In this document: one piece after another, positions 33,238-42,470 of the stretch
How the letters are laid out: every line of letters starts with the position of its first letter
Position numbering within the stretch: the stretch's first letter is position 1
Source of the DNA: Pseudomonadota bacterium
GTDB taxonomy: Bacteria; Bdellovibrionota_C; UBA2361; SZUA-149; DAOLCO01
Assembly (NCBI GenBank): GCA_027487795.1
Contig: JAIYCX010000012.1
Span: 62,001 to 126,000 of the forward strand
DNA: 64,000 nucleotides
Direction of reading: 5' to 3'
Translations under genes and position numbers: made by a program
Notes under the pieces: generated by a model
Seen by the model: only the letters and a program-made list of their open reading frames with translations
Told to the model about the DNA's origin: nothing
Database searches by the model: none

Positions 33238-33270
33238 GGTGCTTTGTCTATCCGGCTAGCACCTTTTTTT
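33238..33270 (+). terminator. Intrinsic terminator
   Basis: GGTGCT (33238-33243) pairs with AGCACC (33258-33263), followed by seven T. Confidence 0.8.
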
Positions 33271-33322
33271 ATTTAAGATATAAAAAAATTACTGCACTTA
33301 TAGCTTTTAGTTTACGCCTTTT

Positions 33323-33345
33323 GAGGGTTATGATTCGTAACCCTC
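33323..33345. terminator. Hairpin between convergent genes
   Basis: GAGGGTTA (33323-33330) and TAACCCTC (33338-33345) are perfectly complementary. It lies downstream of both the 65-aa gene and the minus-strand secreted gene. It may be a backup terminator. Confidence 0.5.
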
Positions 33346-33352
33346 TGAATAA

Positions 33353-33411
33353 AAAAACCTTATGATCACGAAGTAGTTCATGGTTAAAAAATTATTAACT
33401 CAGTTTCGTGA
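33353..33411 (-). terminator. Terminator of the 152-aa secreted protein gene
   Basis: TCACGAA and TTCGTGA at the ends (about 33366-33411) enclose GGTTAA...TTAAC. On the minus strand the hairpin is followed after about 7 nt by TTTTTTT. Confidence 0.6.
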
Positions 33412-33425
33412 GATTGCAGTGCACA

Positions 33426-33884
33426 CTAATCTTCATTTACTATTTCTAATTCTACTTCATTTTCAGTAGGAGTCATTGGAAGACATTCGTTATCTGACTC
33501 AGTAAGCTCTACTATTTCGGTAATATCGAATCTTGCTTGAGTTAAGCAAATGTAAGCTAAAGAATAGCCCATATTATTTGAACAATATCCGATCGCATGA
33601 TTTAGGCTTCTTAAGTAGATCTGGGCTGAACGATATACGCCCGTACTTCCATCGGGACATCTATAATGACTAAGACAGTCGATGCGATAAGATGTTATCA
33701 TTGGACAAGTTCTGGGATGAGAACTTCCTTCCATACACATTCCAGGAGAAGTTGTTACTATGACAGGAATGCCTACAGAATCACAATAATCTATAGATGA
33801 TACAGTGCTATTTTGAGCTTGGGAATAAAGTGGCAGTGTTAATACAGCAAAGACTGCTAACTTAATAATGTTCTTTTTAAACAT
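33426..33884 (-). CDS. Secreted Cys-rich protein, 152 aa
   Basis: Clear Sec signal peptide (MFKKNIIKLAVFAVLTLPLYSQAQ). The mature part of about 128 residues has eight Cys (YCDSVG, GMCMEG, RTCPMI, IDCLSHYRC, YCSNN, ICLTQ, ECLPM), so disulfides in the periplasm or outside are likely. The C-terminus is acidic. No family was recognised. It is divergent from the next secreted protein gene (34085), with 200 nt of AT-rich DNA between. Confidence 0.8.
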   Translation of the reverse strand: MFKKNIIKLAVFAVLTLPLYSQAQNSTVSSIDYCDSVGIPVIVTTSPGMCMEGSSHPRTCPMITSYRIDCLSHYRCPDGSTGVYRSAQIYLRSLNHAIGYCSNNMGYSLAYICLTQARFDITEIVELTESDNECLPMTPTENEVELEIVNED

Positions 33885-34084
33885 GACTTATAACCTTAGT
33901 TAAAATTTATTAGTATAATGTTTATTATGACTTTTGTTAGTGAAGGCGTGCTCTAAATTAATATTTATTTTTCGCATAGCGTTGCGCCATATTTTATAAT
34001 TATTTTATAACCTTATATAAAAAAAGAAGCATTTAAATATAAATTTTAGATAAGTAGACGCGCTATAATCTGCTACTAAGGTTT

Positions 34085-35995
34085 ATGTTAAATAATCAAT
34101 ATCAAAACAAAAATAAGAAGCTAAATTTATCACTTTTAGCAATTTTTCTTAGTACTGTAACAATACTTGACTCCAGCATCTTAAATGCTGATAATCATTC
34201 GCCTAGAGTTTATTCTCCAGAAGATATTCCTGGTGAGTTACCACCAACTAGTCCTAATCCTAATCCATCCTGGAGCACATCAGTTCCATTTGTTACAGCT
34301 ACTCCTGTAACTAGCCGCACACCGACTATTTCAAGTAGTCCAGTTTATTCAAGTTCTATAACTAGCAGTCCTAGGACAACACCTAGTGCCACTCCAACTC
34401 CGGAAGAACTTTGTCAATATATGGCTATTAATATTCATCAGACAAATATTAACGGGAAAACTGGAGGTCTTGATCCTAAAAATTACCAACAAATAAGAGC
34501 ACTAGGACGAGAAACTCAAGTTGGAGTTTGTTTGAATTCTAAGTTGGATGAAGCATTAGCTTTTTGTGAGGGAACAAATGGAATTTCCGTTAATAATAGT
34601 GGCTCTGGTTATATGGATGACTGTATTATGGAAATATTCATGGGTAGCGGCTTTTATCAATACTTGCATCCTAACAAATCATATTATCTAGATGATCTTC
34701 AAAAAAGATCCAATCCTGCTAATAATAGATGGCTAGATAAATCTAAACTCCCAAAGAATTATGGTTTTGCGAAATCATGTTCAGTATATCACCACGATGG
34801 AAAGAACTTCATTTATGAAAGTTCTCCTGCGATCAACAATCAATGTCTAGCTAACAAGCCAGTAGATTCACGTAGAATGGTTAATTCTGTAGCAGAAGGT
34901 AAGCTCTACCTTGATAAAAACTGCAATTCTGTAAACTACGAACCAAAAATAGAAGAGAACTGTTCTGAGAATATGTACTATAGAAGTTCTCCGATATCTT
35001 TGATTTTTAATGAAGAGGATTTTGAACTAAATAAAAGTTCGTTAGTAAGTTTTGAATTAGATAAATCTAGACCTAATAATAGATATTGTGAATGGAAAGC
35101 ATCTAGTAGTGCTCCTTTATTAGTATTTGATCCAGAAAACTTAGGAAAGATAACAAGCGCAGATCAACTATTTGGAGACTGGACTTTTGGTGGAAAAAGC
35201 CAGGCTTCAATGGATAATAAGTCAGTAGCTAATTCTAAATGGACAAATGGATTTGAGGCTCTTGGAAGCTTAGATAGTAATTATGATGATAAAATTAGTG
35301 GACAGGAGTTAGATAATTTATCTCTCTGGTTTGATAACAATAGTAATGGGATATCAGAAGAGGGAGAAGTAAAAAAGATAAGTTCTCTTGGTATAGTAAA
35401 TCTATATTACAAAAATACTAAAGTAAATAATCTTACTAAAGACTTATTTATCGATATCGGATTTGATAGGATAGTAAGTGGTAAGTTAGTTAGTGGAAAA
35501 GCTGTAGATTGGTATAGTAAGACTTCCTCTTCAGCATCTAAATTAATAGATGATAATATAGCTAGTTTAGAAAAGTTATATCCTGAAACCAAAATCGAAG
35601 TTAAGACAAAAGATAATATATCTAAGATAAATCAAGATAAATTGATATCAGGAATCTGGTCTTGGAAAAGCTTGATTAGTAATAATGGAAAGCAAGATGT
35701 CTTCGGTGGTCTATTAATTTTAGACGGACACGATGATATTTTTGAAGGATATAGTCTTAATGAAAGATCTCTGGGACAAAAGGTATCTCAAAATGATCTT
35801 ACTGAAGTATCTATGTTTAAACTAAGTGGTGAAAAAACAAATAAAGGTAACTATACATTCACATCATTTAAAGATGGTAATAGAATAAAAAGTTTAATCA
35901 CGGTAGCTAAGAATGGTACTGAGTTAGAAGGTAAGACTATAGTAACTAGTAAAACAGGTAGTCTTAGCTATCATTGGATTGCAGTGAGAAAGTAG
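34085..35995 (+). CDS. Secreted protein with Pro/Ser/Thr linker and EF-hand-like calcium sites, 636 aa
   Basis: The N-terminus is signal-peptide-like (LNLSLLAIFLSTVTILDSSILNA). A Pro/Ser/Thr-rich low-complexity linker of about 70 residues follows (ELPPTSPNPNPSW ... TTPSATPTPE), typical of surface-exposed stalks. A Cys-containing domain covers about 110-330. Then comes an EF-hand/dockerin-like pair: FEALGSLDSNYDDKISGQEL and LWFDNNSNGISEEGEV (about residues 395-435). This D-x-N-x-D-x-I-x-x-x-E spacing occurs in large calcium-binding surface proteins. The last third is unrecognised. The gene ends in a strong terminator (36019-36050). Role inferred: calcium-stabilised extracellular or outer-surface protein. 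Confidence 0.8.
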   Translation: MLNNQYQNKNKKLNLSLLAIFLSTVTILDSSILNADNHSPRVYSPEDIPGELPPTSPNPNPSWSTSVPFVTATPVTSRTPTISSSPVYSSSITSSPRTTPSATPTPEELCQYMAINIHQTNINGKTGGLDPKNYQQIRALGRETQVGVCLNSKLDEALAFCEGTNGISVNNSGSGYMDDCIMEIFMGSGFYQYLHPNKSYYLDDLQKRSNPANNRWLDKSKLPKNYGFAKSCSVYHHDGKNFIYESSPAINNQCLANKPVDSRRMVNSVAEGKLYLDKNCNSVNYEPKIEENCSENMYYRSSPISLIFNEEDFELNKSSLVSFELDKSRPNNRYCEWKASSSAPLLVFDPENLGKITSADQLFGDWTFGGKSQASMDNKSVANSKWTNGFEALGSLDSNYDDKISGQELDNLSLWFDNNSNGISEEGEVKKISSLGIVNLYYKNTKVNNLTKDLFIDIGFDRIVSGKLVSGKAVDWYSKTSSSASKLIDDNIASLEKLYPETKIEVKTKDNISKINQDKLISGIWSWKSLISNNGKQDVFGGLLILDGHDDIFEGYSLNERSLGQKVSQNDLTEVSMFKLSGEKTNKGNYTFTSFKDGNRIKSLITVAKNGTELEGKTIVTSKTGSLSYHWIAVRK

Positions 35996-36018
35996 AGAAG
36001 AAAGCTAATTAGAAAAAT

Positions 36019-36050
36019 AAAGCGTAGCTCTGTTGATTGAGCTACGCTTT
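36019..36050. terminator. Bidirectional terminator
   Basis: AAAGCGTAGCTC (36019-36030) and GAGCTACGCTTT (36039-36050) form a perfect 12-bp stem with an 8-nt loop between the convergent genes ending at 35995 and 36056. Confidence 0.92.
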
Positions 36051-36055
36051 CAAAG

Positions 36056-37504
36056 TTAAATATTCTCATAATAGACGCCATCTGTCTGCTGACAAATTTT
36101 TCTCAAATCATGATTTGAGCCGCCCATTACAAAAACGTGAACCTTAATACCTTGCATTTCTTCTGGTGTTACCGTGACATTATCTCTACCATCTGTAACA
36201 AGAACAATATGCTGAGTTTGTCTTCTTAATTCAGGTGGGAGAGTTGCAAGCTTTGCTTTTGCAGTTAATAATGCTTGATTGATATTTGTTCCTGAGCCAA
36301 TGAAGTTTTCTGCTTTTGCAAATTTCATAGCTAGCTGTGCTTCGATTGGATCGTCGGCAGTAGACTCCGTAGAAAGCTCATCGTCAAAGAACTGGTACAT
36401 TACATATGCATCTCTAGAAAGCACTGCAAGTAAACGATTAAATAAAATACCAATTGCCTTAAAAAGATTGCCTTTAAAAAGCATTGATGGTGACTTATCA
36501 ATCATTAGACAAACAGACTGTCGTAGTTGCAAAATCGTACCTCTTTCTCTTACTAAAGCTTCATTTCTGACAACTTTCTCTAGAAATAACTTAGGATATA
36601 AGACTGCAAAAGCTAATGTTTGAGATTGTATCCTTGGAATTTCTGACAGATTTGTCATTCTACGGAAGCGAATTTCTTGACCACTAGGATCGGGAGTAAA
36701 ACGCTGAGTTTTTACAAGAACAAATGAATCTAGCTTTTCTAGCTTGCGTGAAGTACTGATTACTAAAAATCTTCCTGGATGAGAAAGTAGATCTAAAACA
36801 TCGTGTATTTCTGATCTAACTTTGGGATCCATTCTTTTTCTTAAGCACCTTATTACTTTGCCTATCGCGTAGTGCGTTTGAAAAGTTTCTCCACTGAAAA
36901 AGAATTCTGCATCTTCTTTAGCTTTATCAAACTGAGCCTGAAGTTTCTCTGGAAGTTTCGCCATTTCAGAATCTGAGGGAAGGCAAGACAACAGAGTTAC
37001 TTCTTCTTCGGTAAGTGATGTTGCAATTTCTGTAGCTTCTGCCAGCACGGCAAATACTTCTTTACTTGGACACTTAAACTTCTTTATGCACATGTCTATG
37101 ATGAAGAAAAGCACCGAAGCGGATATTAATCTTGAATCAAAGCGGTATCCTGGAAGCTTAAGTGAACTTAAGCATTTCAAAGTTTTCCAGGTAATCAAAT
37201 TTTGCTTTTGAGCTCTATTTTCTATCGTAGGATTGATGCTTTCGAGCATCTTTACCCACCAAGGAAGCGATCTAAAAAGATTAAACTTTATTTCTGCTTG
37301 TAATTCAATTTCTTCTTTTAACTGTCCTCCACCTACAAGAGAAGCAAGATCACTAAGGAGTGCTTCATTTGGAAGTTTAATTCCAAAATCATCTAAGGTC
37401 TCGTTAGTTTCCTTTAAGCCTGGTATTAGCAAACCGAAAGGTTGATTAACTCTGTTTCGTGAAAGTTTAGGAATCCAAAAATTAGAACGAAAAAAATTCA
37501 TCAT
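36056..37504 (-). CDS. VWA protein, ViaA-like partner of the adjacent AAA+ ATPase, 482 aa
   Basis: A helical N-terminal region of about 300 residues is followed by a C-terminal VWA domain: MIDAS start VCLMIDKSPSM, then the Thr in GSGTNINQAL and the Asp in IVLVTDGRDN. The layout and length match the ViaA/CoxE-type VWA proteins that work with a MoxR-family ATPase. There is no signal peptide, so it is cytosolic. Its ATG is 13 nt after the ATPase stop and has AAAGGA upstream, so the two genes are co-transcribed. The Gly of the usual DxSxS motif is replaced by Pro (DKSPS), which keeps the metal-binding Ser residues. The partner role is inferred from position. Confidence 0.82.
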   Translation of the reverse strand: MMNFFRSNFWIPKLSRNRVNQPFGLLIPGLKETNETLDDFGIKLPNEALLSDLASLVGGGQLKEEIELQAEIKFNLFRSLPWWVKMLESINPTIENRAQKQNLITWKTLKCLSSLKLPGYRFDSRLISASVLFFIIDMCIKKFKCPSKEVFAVLAEATEIATSLTEEEVTLLSCLPSDSEMAKLPEKLQAQFDKAKEDAEFFFSGETFQTHYAIGKVIRCLRKRMDPKVRSEIHDVLDLLSHPGRFLVISTSRKLEKLDSFVLVKTQRFTPDPSGQEIRFRRMTNLSEIPRIQSQTLAFAVLYPKLFLEKVVRNEALVRERGTILQLRQSVCLMIDKSPSMLFKGNLFKAIGILFNRLLAVLSRDAYVMYQFFDDELSTESTADDPIEAQLAMKFAKAENFIGSGTNINQALLTAKAKLATLPPELRRQTQHIVLVTDGRDNVTVTPEEMQGIKVHVFVMGGSNHDLRKICQQTDGVYYENI

Positions 37505-37517
37505 GATATTTTCCTTT

Positions 37518-38708
37518 CTAGATTTTTTTTAAAGCTTCAGTTATTCGCTTAGCTAAGTCTAATGACATTTTGTAAGCTTCACCTTCGCTAGGCAGAGATG
37601 TATTCTTTCTATCTTCTTGAAGTTTGTTTAAGTCGGCTGCCATCTCATGAACTTTCTCTGGTCTAAGTTCGGAAACTCCACCTTCAATTAATTTAATGAT
37701 CGCTTCAGCTTGTGACTGAATGCGATTAAAAGTTAGAAATCCACCAAATGCTTTTAATACATCTGGAATAGTTTCTTTTAGAAGAGTAACATTTCTACAG
37801 AAAGGCTTGGCAAACTTAAGACTTAATAGATCATTATCAATAACATATTGTCTTTTTTGTTTTCTAGCTTGTCTGATTACCGTATCTAAAGCTTTAACTG
37901 CGACTCGTGGAGTAACTGGTTTCTTTTCTCCTTTATTCTGACATGACTGAACTAAATTCGCTATAATAGGAGCAAGAGAAGCGTAATCAGGTCTTTGTTT
38001 TTCTAGCATGAGTTTGTAATCTGCTACTTCATGACGTGGCCACTCTACTTTAAGCTCGAGATCGCAGCGTTGTATTAAGGCTTCTGCTGATGCAGATTCT
38101 CTTTCAATATCGGCAGGATTACGATTGGTACAAATTATCATGCAGTTAACGACCGCTTTGAAAATTTCATCACCTCTCATAAAAGAACCACGTGAGATCG
38201 TATCTTTTAAGTCATCTCTTAAGGCTCCAGGTAGATCAAAAAGTTCTTCCATAATGGGTAGGGAATATGCGAGCCATGAATTTTGAAGACGGAATCTAAT
38301 CGCATCTTCTTCTCTCATGCTCTTCAAGCTAATGCCGCCGTAAAGCTTATCTTCAGTGGTGCTAATTCCAAATGATTGAAGAAATATTTTACTCTGATCT
38401 CCAGATAATACTTCATCAACAAAGTCCCAAGCCATAGAACTTTTCCCATAACCTCCTCTACCCCATAACAAAACCATTTTGATAAGTTCGTTATCGTCGA
38501 TCGTGGCGAGACCATTCAGTAACACATCGAGTACATCTTCGTAGTAGATATACTTTTTTTCGAATCTTCTTTTCAGCCTCTCTTCAAGCGGCAGATTATT
38601 ACTAGACTCATTATTGCTTGGTTCAATTTTACTTTTTGGAATGTGACTTGCCTTGCGGGTACTTGTAGCGTCCGTTATTGGTTTGTTCGGTAATGCGTCA
38701 TCCGACAT
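37518..38708 (-). CDS. MoxR/RavA-like AAA+ ATPase with disordered N-terminus, 396 aa
   Basis: The first 45 residues are Ser/Asn/Pro-rich and probably disordered. The Walker A motif is GRGGYGKSS (about residue 85) in VLLWGRGGYGKSSMAWDF. A MoxR-like sensor region VVNCMIICTNRNPADIERE and an arginine-rich SAEALIQRCDLELKVEWP follow. The Walker B is weak (acidic residues in PIMEELFDLPG). The C-terminal 120 residues are helical. Together with the downstream VWA gene this forms a two-gene AAA+VWA module like RavA-ViaA, which in E. coli acts on respiratory complexes and stress; the target here is unknown. Start ATG 38708 follows AAAGGA. Confidence 0.8.
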   Translation of the reverse strand: MSDDALPNKPITDATSTRKASHIPKSKIEPSNNESSNNLPLEERLKRRFEKKYIYYEDVLDVLLNGLATIDDNELIKMVLLWGRGGYGKSSMAWDFVDEVLSGDQSKIFLQSFGISTTEDKLYGGISLKSMREEDAIRFRLQNSWLAYSLPIMEELFDLPGALRDDLKDTISRGSFMRGDEIFKAVVNCMIICTNRNPADIERESASAEALIQRCDLELKVEWPRHEVADYKLMLEKQRPDYASLAPIIANLVQSCQNKGEKKPVTPRVAVKALDTVIRQARKQKRQYVIDNDLLSLKFAKPFCRNVTLLKETIPDVLKAFGGFLTFNRIQSQAEAIIKLIEGGVSELRPEKVHEMAADLNKLQEDRKNTSLPSEGEAYKMSLDLAKRITEALKKI

Positions 38709-38740
38709 AATCTTAATCCTTTCAAAAATTAAGGAACTAA

Positions 38741-38803
38741 GAAAGCTAAAACCTTTTTTGCTTTCTTCTCTACAAAGGAAATACTACTACCTTAGTAGAG
38801 AAG
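38741..38803 (-). promoter_or_regulatory. Two-hairpin leader of the AAA+VWA operon
   Basis: On the minus transcript CTTCTCTAC (38803-38795) pairs with GTAGAGAAG (38773-38765). It is directly followed by GAAAGC (38765-38760) pairing with GCTTTC (38746-38741). The two stems abut at base 38765. The arrangement is like the leaders at 3328-3393 and 26152-26218, but without a strong T-run. Confidence 0.45.
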
Positions 38804-38970
38804 ATTAATTAATTTACCCAGATTCGGTTTTGAGATTATAATTAATCAGAAGATGAATGGTTAATCAAGTTGTTTATAAATTAACTTTTATTTCTCTCAC
38901 ACGGCTCTTCTCTAAATACTCAGTGTGAAAAAAATAACTCATATTCGTCATTTCTAGCCACCCGAGTTTC

Positions 38971-39109
38971 GAACCCTTAAATCTTCCTAACCTCATTCTC
39001 ACGCATTTCCGCTGGAAATGCAGTTCCGAGGTGCCCCAAATTTTTTCTAGCTAAATTTAGCTAAGGAAAAAAATTTGCTCGAAGTCCGGTTAGTAAGACT
39101 TAAGGGTTC
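38971..39109. repeat. Cruciform intergenic repeat, copy 5 (forward orientation)
   Basis: The arms 38971-38992 and 39088-39109 (22 nt, two mismatches) belong to the GAACCCTTAAGTCTT arm family. The core has GCATTTCCgctGGAAATGC and the AT hairpin (AAATTTTTT ... AGCTAAATTTAGCT ... AAAAAAATTT). It lies in the 917-nt gap 38709-39625, which holds this repeat, a second long inverted repeat (39289-39454), the leader of the AAA operon and no supported gene. Confidence 0.85.
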
Positions 39110-39288
39110 AAATCTCTTTTAACCCCTCCTTCATCTTTATAAAGAGCCAACAGTTTATTTCAAGTTATCATAGGTGTGGCACTATGCGAAGCAACATTGT
39201 GCCAAGATACTTCTAATTTAATTGTTAATATAGGAGTATTTAAAAGCTTAGAATATATTTGGTAAAGAAAATGAAAAATAAAGAAAGA

Positions 39289-39454
39289 GTGAGCGTGAGC
39301 CGATAATGCTCGTTTGCAGACCCGTAGGGGTTGGCTTTGGTGGAGGAGGAGCAATTAGGCTGGAAATTTTTTTGCTATGCAAAAAAAATTCTTTGCAGAC
39401 TAATGCGCGGGGAGCTTGCTAGGGCAAAAACGAGTATTATCGGCTCACGCTCAC
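39289..39454. repeat. Unrelated 166-bp long inverted repeat with nested hairpins
   Basis: The arms 39289-39317 and 39424-39454 are complementary over about 27 nt (GTGAGCGTGAGCCGATAAT...), with one wobble and a 2-nt bulge. Inside, GCAATTAGGCTG/CAGACTAATGC pairs imperfectly around an AT hairpin GAAATTTTTTTGC-tat-GCAAAAAAAATTC. The architecture is like the cruciform family, but the sequence is not. Confidence 0.8.
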
Positions 39455-39495
39455 AGGTTAGTATAATATTCTAGAAGGTTAGAATTTATGAATTT

Positions 39496-39518
39496 ATAGA
39501 CCTATGGGTAATAGTAAG
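39496..39518. repeat. 23-bp motif shared with 52004-52026
   Basis: The core TATGGGTAATAGTAAG, with ATAGAC just before it, is present here and at 52004-52026 with one difference in 23 positions. A weaker relative (TAGACTTATGGG) is at 58742. All three are intergenic. Confidence 0.6.
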
Positions 39519-39625
39519 AATTGGATGCGTGTTGGGAGCTTTAAACTATTCTCAACGAATTAACTTTATTTATTGCTGGAAAAGAGATTTTTTTGAAGAT
39601 AAGATTAAAATAAATTTTATTTATT

Positions 39626-40543
39626 ATGAAAATAAAAAATTCTCCTATAATCTTAACAGAAGGCTCCATGTATGATCGTCTTAAGCGAGAGTGTGGAGGT
39701 ATTTTTTGCGAGCATGTTGGACATCTTTCTTTGCTTTTTTATGAAGAAGGAAGAGAGGCTATGAAAAATGCATATTTAAGTTATTTTAATATTGCAATAA
39801 AATACTCTGTTCCAATGATTCTTCATACTCCAACATGGGGTGCTAATTCTGAAAGAATGAAGAAGTCTGAAAAGTGTAATGAGGATATTAATATAATAGG
39901 ACCACGTTTTTTAATAGATTTGATCCCGAAGGAACATAAACATCTATCAATAATTTCTGCGAATATTAGACCTAAGGAAGATTGTTACAGTCCAGAGTTG
40001 GCACCTAGTGAATATGAATCTATGAAATTTCATGAAGCTCAGATTGACGTTTTATTAAACTCTGATGTTGATTTGATTATGCCAACAACCTTGCCAAGTT
40101 TTAAGGAGGCACTAGGGATGGCTAAACTTTTGTCAGATTCTACAAAGCCTTATGCTTTTAGTTTCGTGATGACTAAGGAGGGAAATATACTAGATGGCAC
40201 TTCTTTGACTGATGCCATGGATATTTTAGATAATAAACTAAAACGTCCTCCTGAATTTATTATGATTAATTGTGTTCATCCGAGTATTTTTAAAGAAGGT
40301 TTTGATATCGAGTTAAAAAAGAACCCAAGTTTGTCATCAAGAGTAATAGGGCTTCAAGCTAATACTGCAAGTATTTCAGCTACTGAAATGTTAACTACTA
40401 CGGAGCTACAAACAGAAGATGCTAAAAAGTTTGCTATGGAAACCTATAGTATAAAAAATCTTTATGGTTCTAGAATTATGGGTGGTTGTTGTGGAACGAA
40501 TGCCGAACATATCGAAGAAATAGCGAAGTTAATTTCTCTATAA
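39626..40543 (+). CDS. Homocysteine S-methyltransferase family protein
   Basis: Zinc-dependent (beta/alpha)8 barrel enzyme transferring a methyl group to homocysteine to form methionine, usually from S-methylmethionine. Visible: N-terminal ILTEGSM (normally LDGG-type start), HTPTWGAN, the first zinc Cys in IMINCVHP, and the Cys pair in RIMGGCCGTNAEHI near the C-terminus. All three zinc ligands are present. Length 305 aa is normal for MmuM-like proteins. It is monocistronic. The N-terminal LTEGSMYDRLKRE differs somewhat from the family's DGG motif, so the substrate may differ. Confidence 0.88.
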   Translation: MKIKNSPIILTEGSMYDRLKRECGGIFCEHVGHLSLLFYEEGREAMKNAYLSYFNIAIKYSVPMILHTPTWGANSERMKKSEKCNEDINIIGPRFLIDLIPKEHKHLSIISANIRPKEDCYSPELAPSEYESMKFHEAQIDVLLNSDVDLIMPTTLPSFKEALGMAKLLSDSTKPYAFSFVMTKEGNILDGTSLTDAMDILDNKLKRPPEFIMINCVHPSIFKEGFDIELKKNPSLSSRVIGLQANTASISATEMLTTTELQTEDAKKFAMETYSIKNLYGSRIMGGCCGTNAEHIEEIAKLISL

Positions 40544-40566
40544 CTATTAGTGGCTTTCCCCCCATA

Positions 40567-42369
40567 CTACTTACTAAAACCATACGCTTTTCTCTGTAAA
40601 ACCTGTGGTGGTAAAGCCCCGACATATTCAGCTCCCCAGTCATAAGCGGATACGGGAGTTCTACCTGCTGGAAAAAGTTTAGGAGTGGTAGACTTGAAAA
40701 TAGAAGAAAGAATATACCAGCGATGTTTATTTACAGTACTATAAAAAGCTAAATCTGTTATTCCGTCTGCATCGAAGTCTCCTACTAATGGATGGCCACC
40801 ATCAACTGCCCAGTTTATAGTTTCTTCTTTTGGGCCAATATCTTTTAAAGAGTAGCGGATCTTCCAAGCATTTATAGCAGGTTGAAATACCGCAGGCTCA
40901 TCTCTACCATCACCATTAAAGTCACCAATAAAAGGAATGTCGCTAGTTGTACCAAAATGAAAATCTATTTCACGAGCTGCTTTTGATTTAGGTATATTTA
41001 ACTTAGCTCTCCAGTGAAGTGGAGTTATGTTTTTATTTGCTTCGTTATCTTTGTTCGGCCCAGTGCATACGATTAAATCTGTATGTCCATTTCCATCAAG
41101 ATCTCCCAGCATTGGGTAGTCTCCGTAAGCACCCCATTTTTCTGTTTTTCCAAAACTAGGAAATTCAAGTTGAGCTTTTGTTAAATTAAAATTCCCTTTT
41201 GAGTATAGAAAATGCCATGTACCTAGCTCTGGATTGAATGTAATTATATCCGTTGCCCCGTCTCCATCATAATCACCTGTTAATGGATAGTGCTTTCCAA
41301 AGCCCCAAGAGAGTGAAAATGTTTTAGGTGAAGTTTTTGCAGATATTTGACTAGGAAGACTTGCTCCGTTTGATAAAAATATTTGCCAATTAGAAGTAGA
41401 TTTAACTTGTTCTATCATATGATTTGGAGAATATGTTGCTAGATCTAGAAAACCATCTCCGTCATAGTCACCTGTTAAGGGAATGCCCATTCCGTCACCT
41501 AATCTAAGAGCAACAAATTTCCCGTATTCATTAGATTTGAACTTATTAGGTCCTTCCATGAAGCTAAGTGTTTTTGCTCTCCATAAGGGTAGGCCTGGCT
41601 GATTTAGAAATACTAACATGTCATCGCTTCCATCACCGTCCATGTCGGAAAGTCTTATTTTCTTTTTAGATATGGAAGCCAAGTTAGTTTTATCGTCAGA
41701 TTTTCCCCACTCTAGTGAAGTGGTAGTTATTTTATCTACAGTGAATTCTCGAAAATTAGAATTTTGAACTTCGTTTGTATAATTTTCAAGTCTTTTAAAT
41801 GGTTTTAAGCTAATTATAAACGCACTCTCCTTTATTGAGTTTTTATCTTTTGGATATACTATGATTTTATTTCCGTCTTTGGTGATAGATATTCCCCAAG
41901 CACCTACTAGTTTATTCTCTAGTAGTATTTGCTCAGGTAAACCTTCGTTCCAAAGCGCTACAGATTTTAGGTTTTCTTTGGAATGCAATTTATCTATATT
42001 TGTATAAATATAAGCTGCGCTTGTACCAGATCCAGAAATATCAAAATCTTCTATTGAAATTTTATTTGAATTACTTACGTCTACTTCTGCACCTTCTTCT
42101 AGTAGAGATAATTTTTTTATTGAGGTGTCTTTAGATGAGATTTCTTTAAGAGAAAAAATTCTATTTCCAGAATCATCAAGTTTAACATTAATAATAGAAG
42201 TATCTAAGTTGCTGTCTTTTTTATGCTTAGAAAGGTCAAAGCTCATACCGCTTAGGGTATCTGGTAAGGAATGAGTACGATACTCGAAAACTTCTTTATT
42301 ATAGAACAATAACAAAGCTATAAAAAAGCTAACTATTAGAAACAATGAGAGAAAATTAGACTTATTCAT
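40567..42369 (-). CDS. Secreted or anchored FG-GAP (VCBS) repeat protein, 600 aa
   Basis: The N-terminal hydrophobic segment (FLSLFLIVSFFIALLLFY) acts as signal or anchor. The second half holds at least six FG-GAP/VCBS repeats with Ca-binding DxDxDGxxD loops: DMDGDGSDDM, DYDGDGFLDL, DYDGDGATDI, DLDGNGHTDL, DFNGDGRDEP, DFDADGITDL. Such repeats form a beta propeller used for surface binding. The first half is beta-rich and unrecognised. It is convergent with the homocysteine methyltransferase gene and divergent from another FG-GAP protein gene at 42540. Confidence 0.88.
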   Translation of the reverse strand: MNKSNFLSLFLIVSFFIALLLFYNKEVFEYRTHSLPDTLSGMSFDLSKHKKDSNLDTSIINVKLDDSGNRIFSLKEISSKDTSIKKLSLLEEGAEVDVSNSNKISIEDFDISGSGTSAAYIYTNIDKLHSKENLKSVALWNEGLPEQILLENKLVGAWGISITKDGNKIIVYPKDKNSIKESAFIISLKPFKRLENYTNEVQNSNFREFTVDKITTTSLEWGKSDDKTNLASISKKKIRLSDMDGDGSDDMLVFLNQPGLPLWRAKTLSFMEGPNKFKSNEYGKFVALRLGDGMGIPLTGDYDGDGFLDLATYSPNHMIEQVKSTSNWQIFLSNGASLPSQISAKTSPKTFSLSWGFGKHYPLTGDYDGDGATDIITFNPELGTWHFLYSKGNFNLTKAQLEFPSFGKTEKWGAYGDYPMLGDLDGNGHTDLIVCTGPNKDNEANKNITPLHWRAKLNIPKSKAAREIDFHFGTTSDIPFIGDFNGDGRDEPAVFQPAINAWKIRYSLKDIGPKEETINWAVDGGHPLVGDFDADGITDLAFYSTVNKHRWYILSSIFKSTTPKLFPAGRTPVSAYDWGAEYVGALPPQVLQRKAYGFSK

Positions 42370-42470
42370 TTTTTTATTTTTAATTATCTACTCTATAGTT
42401 CTACTTTCATCTCTAAACTTAACAAGACCTTACCTAAAATAAGAAGTAAAAATTAAGAAAATAATTAGAT

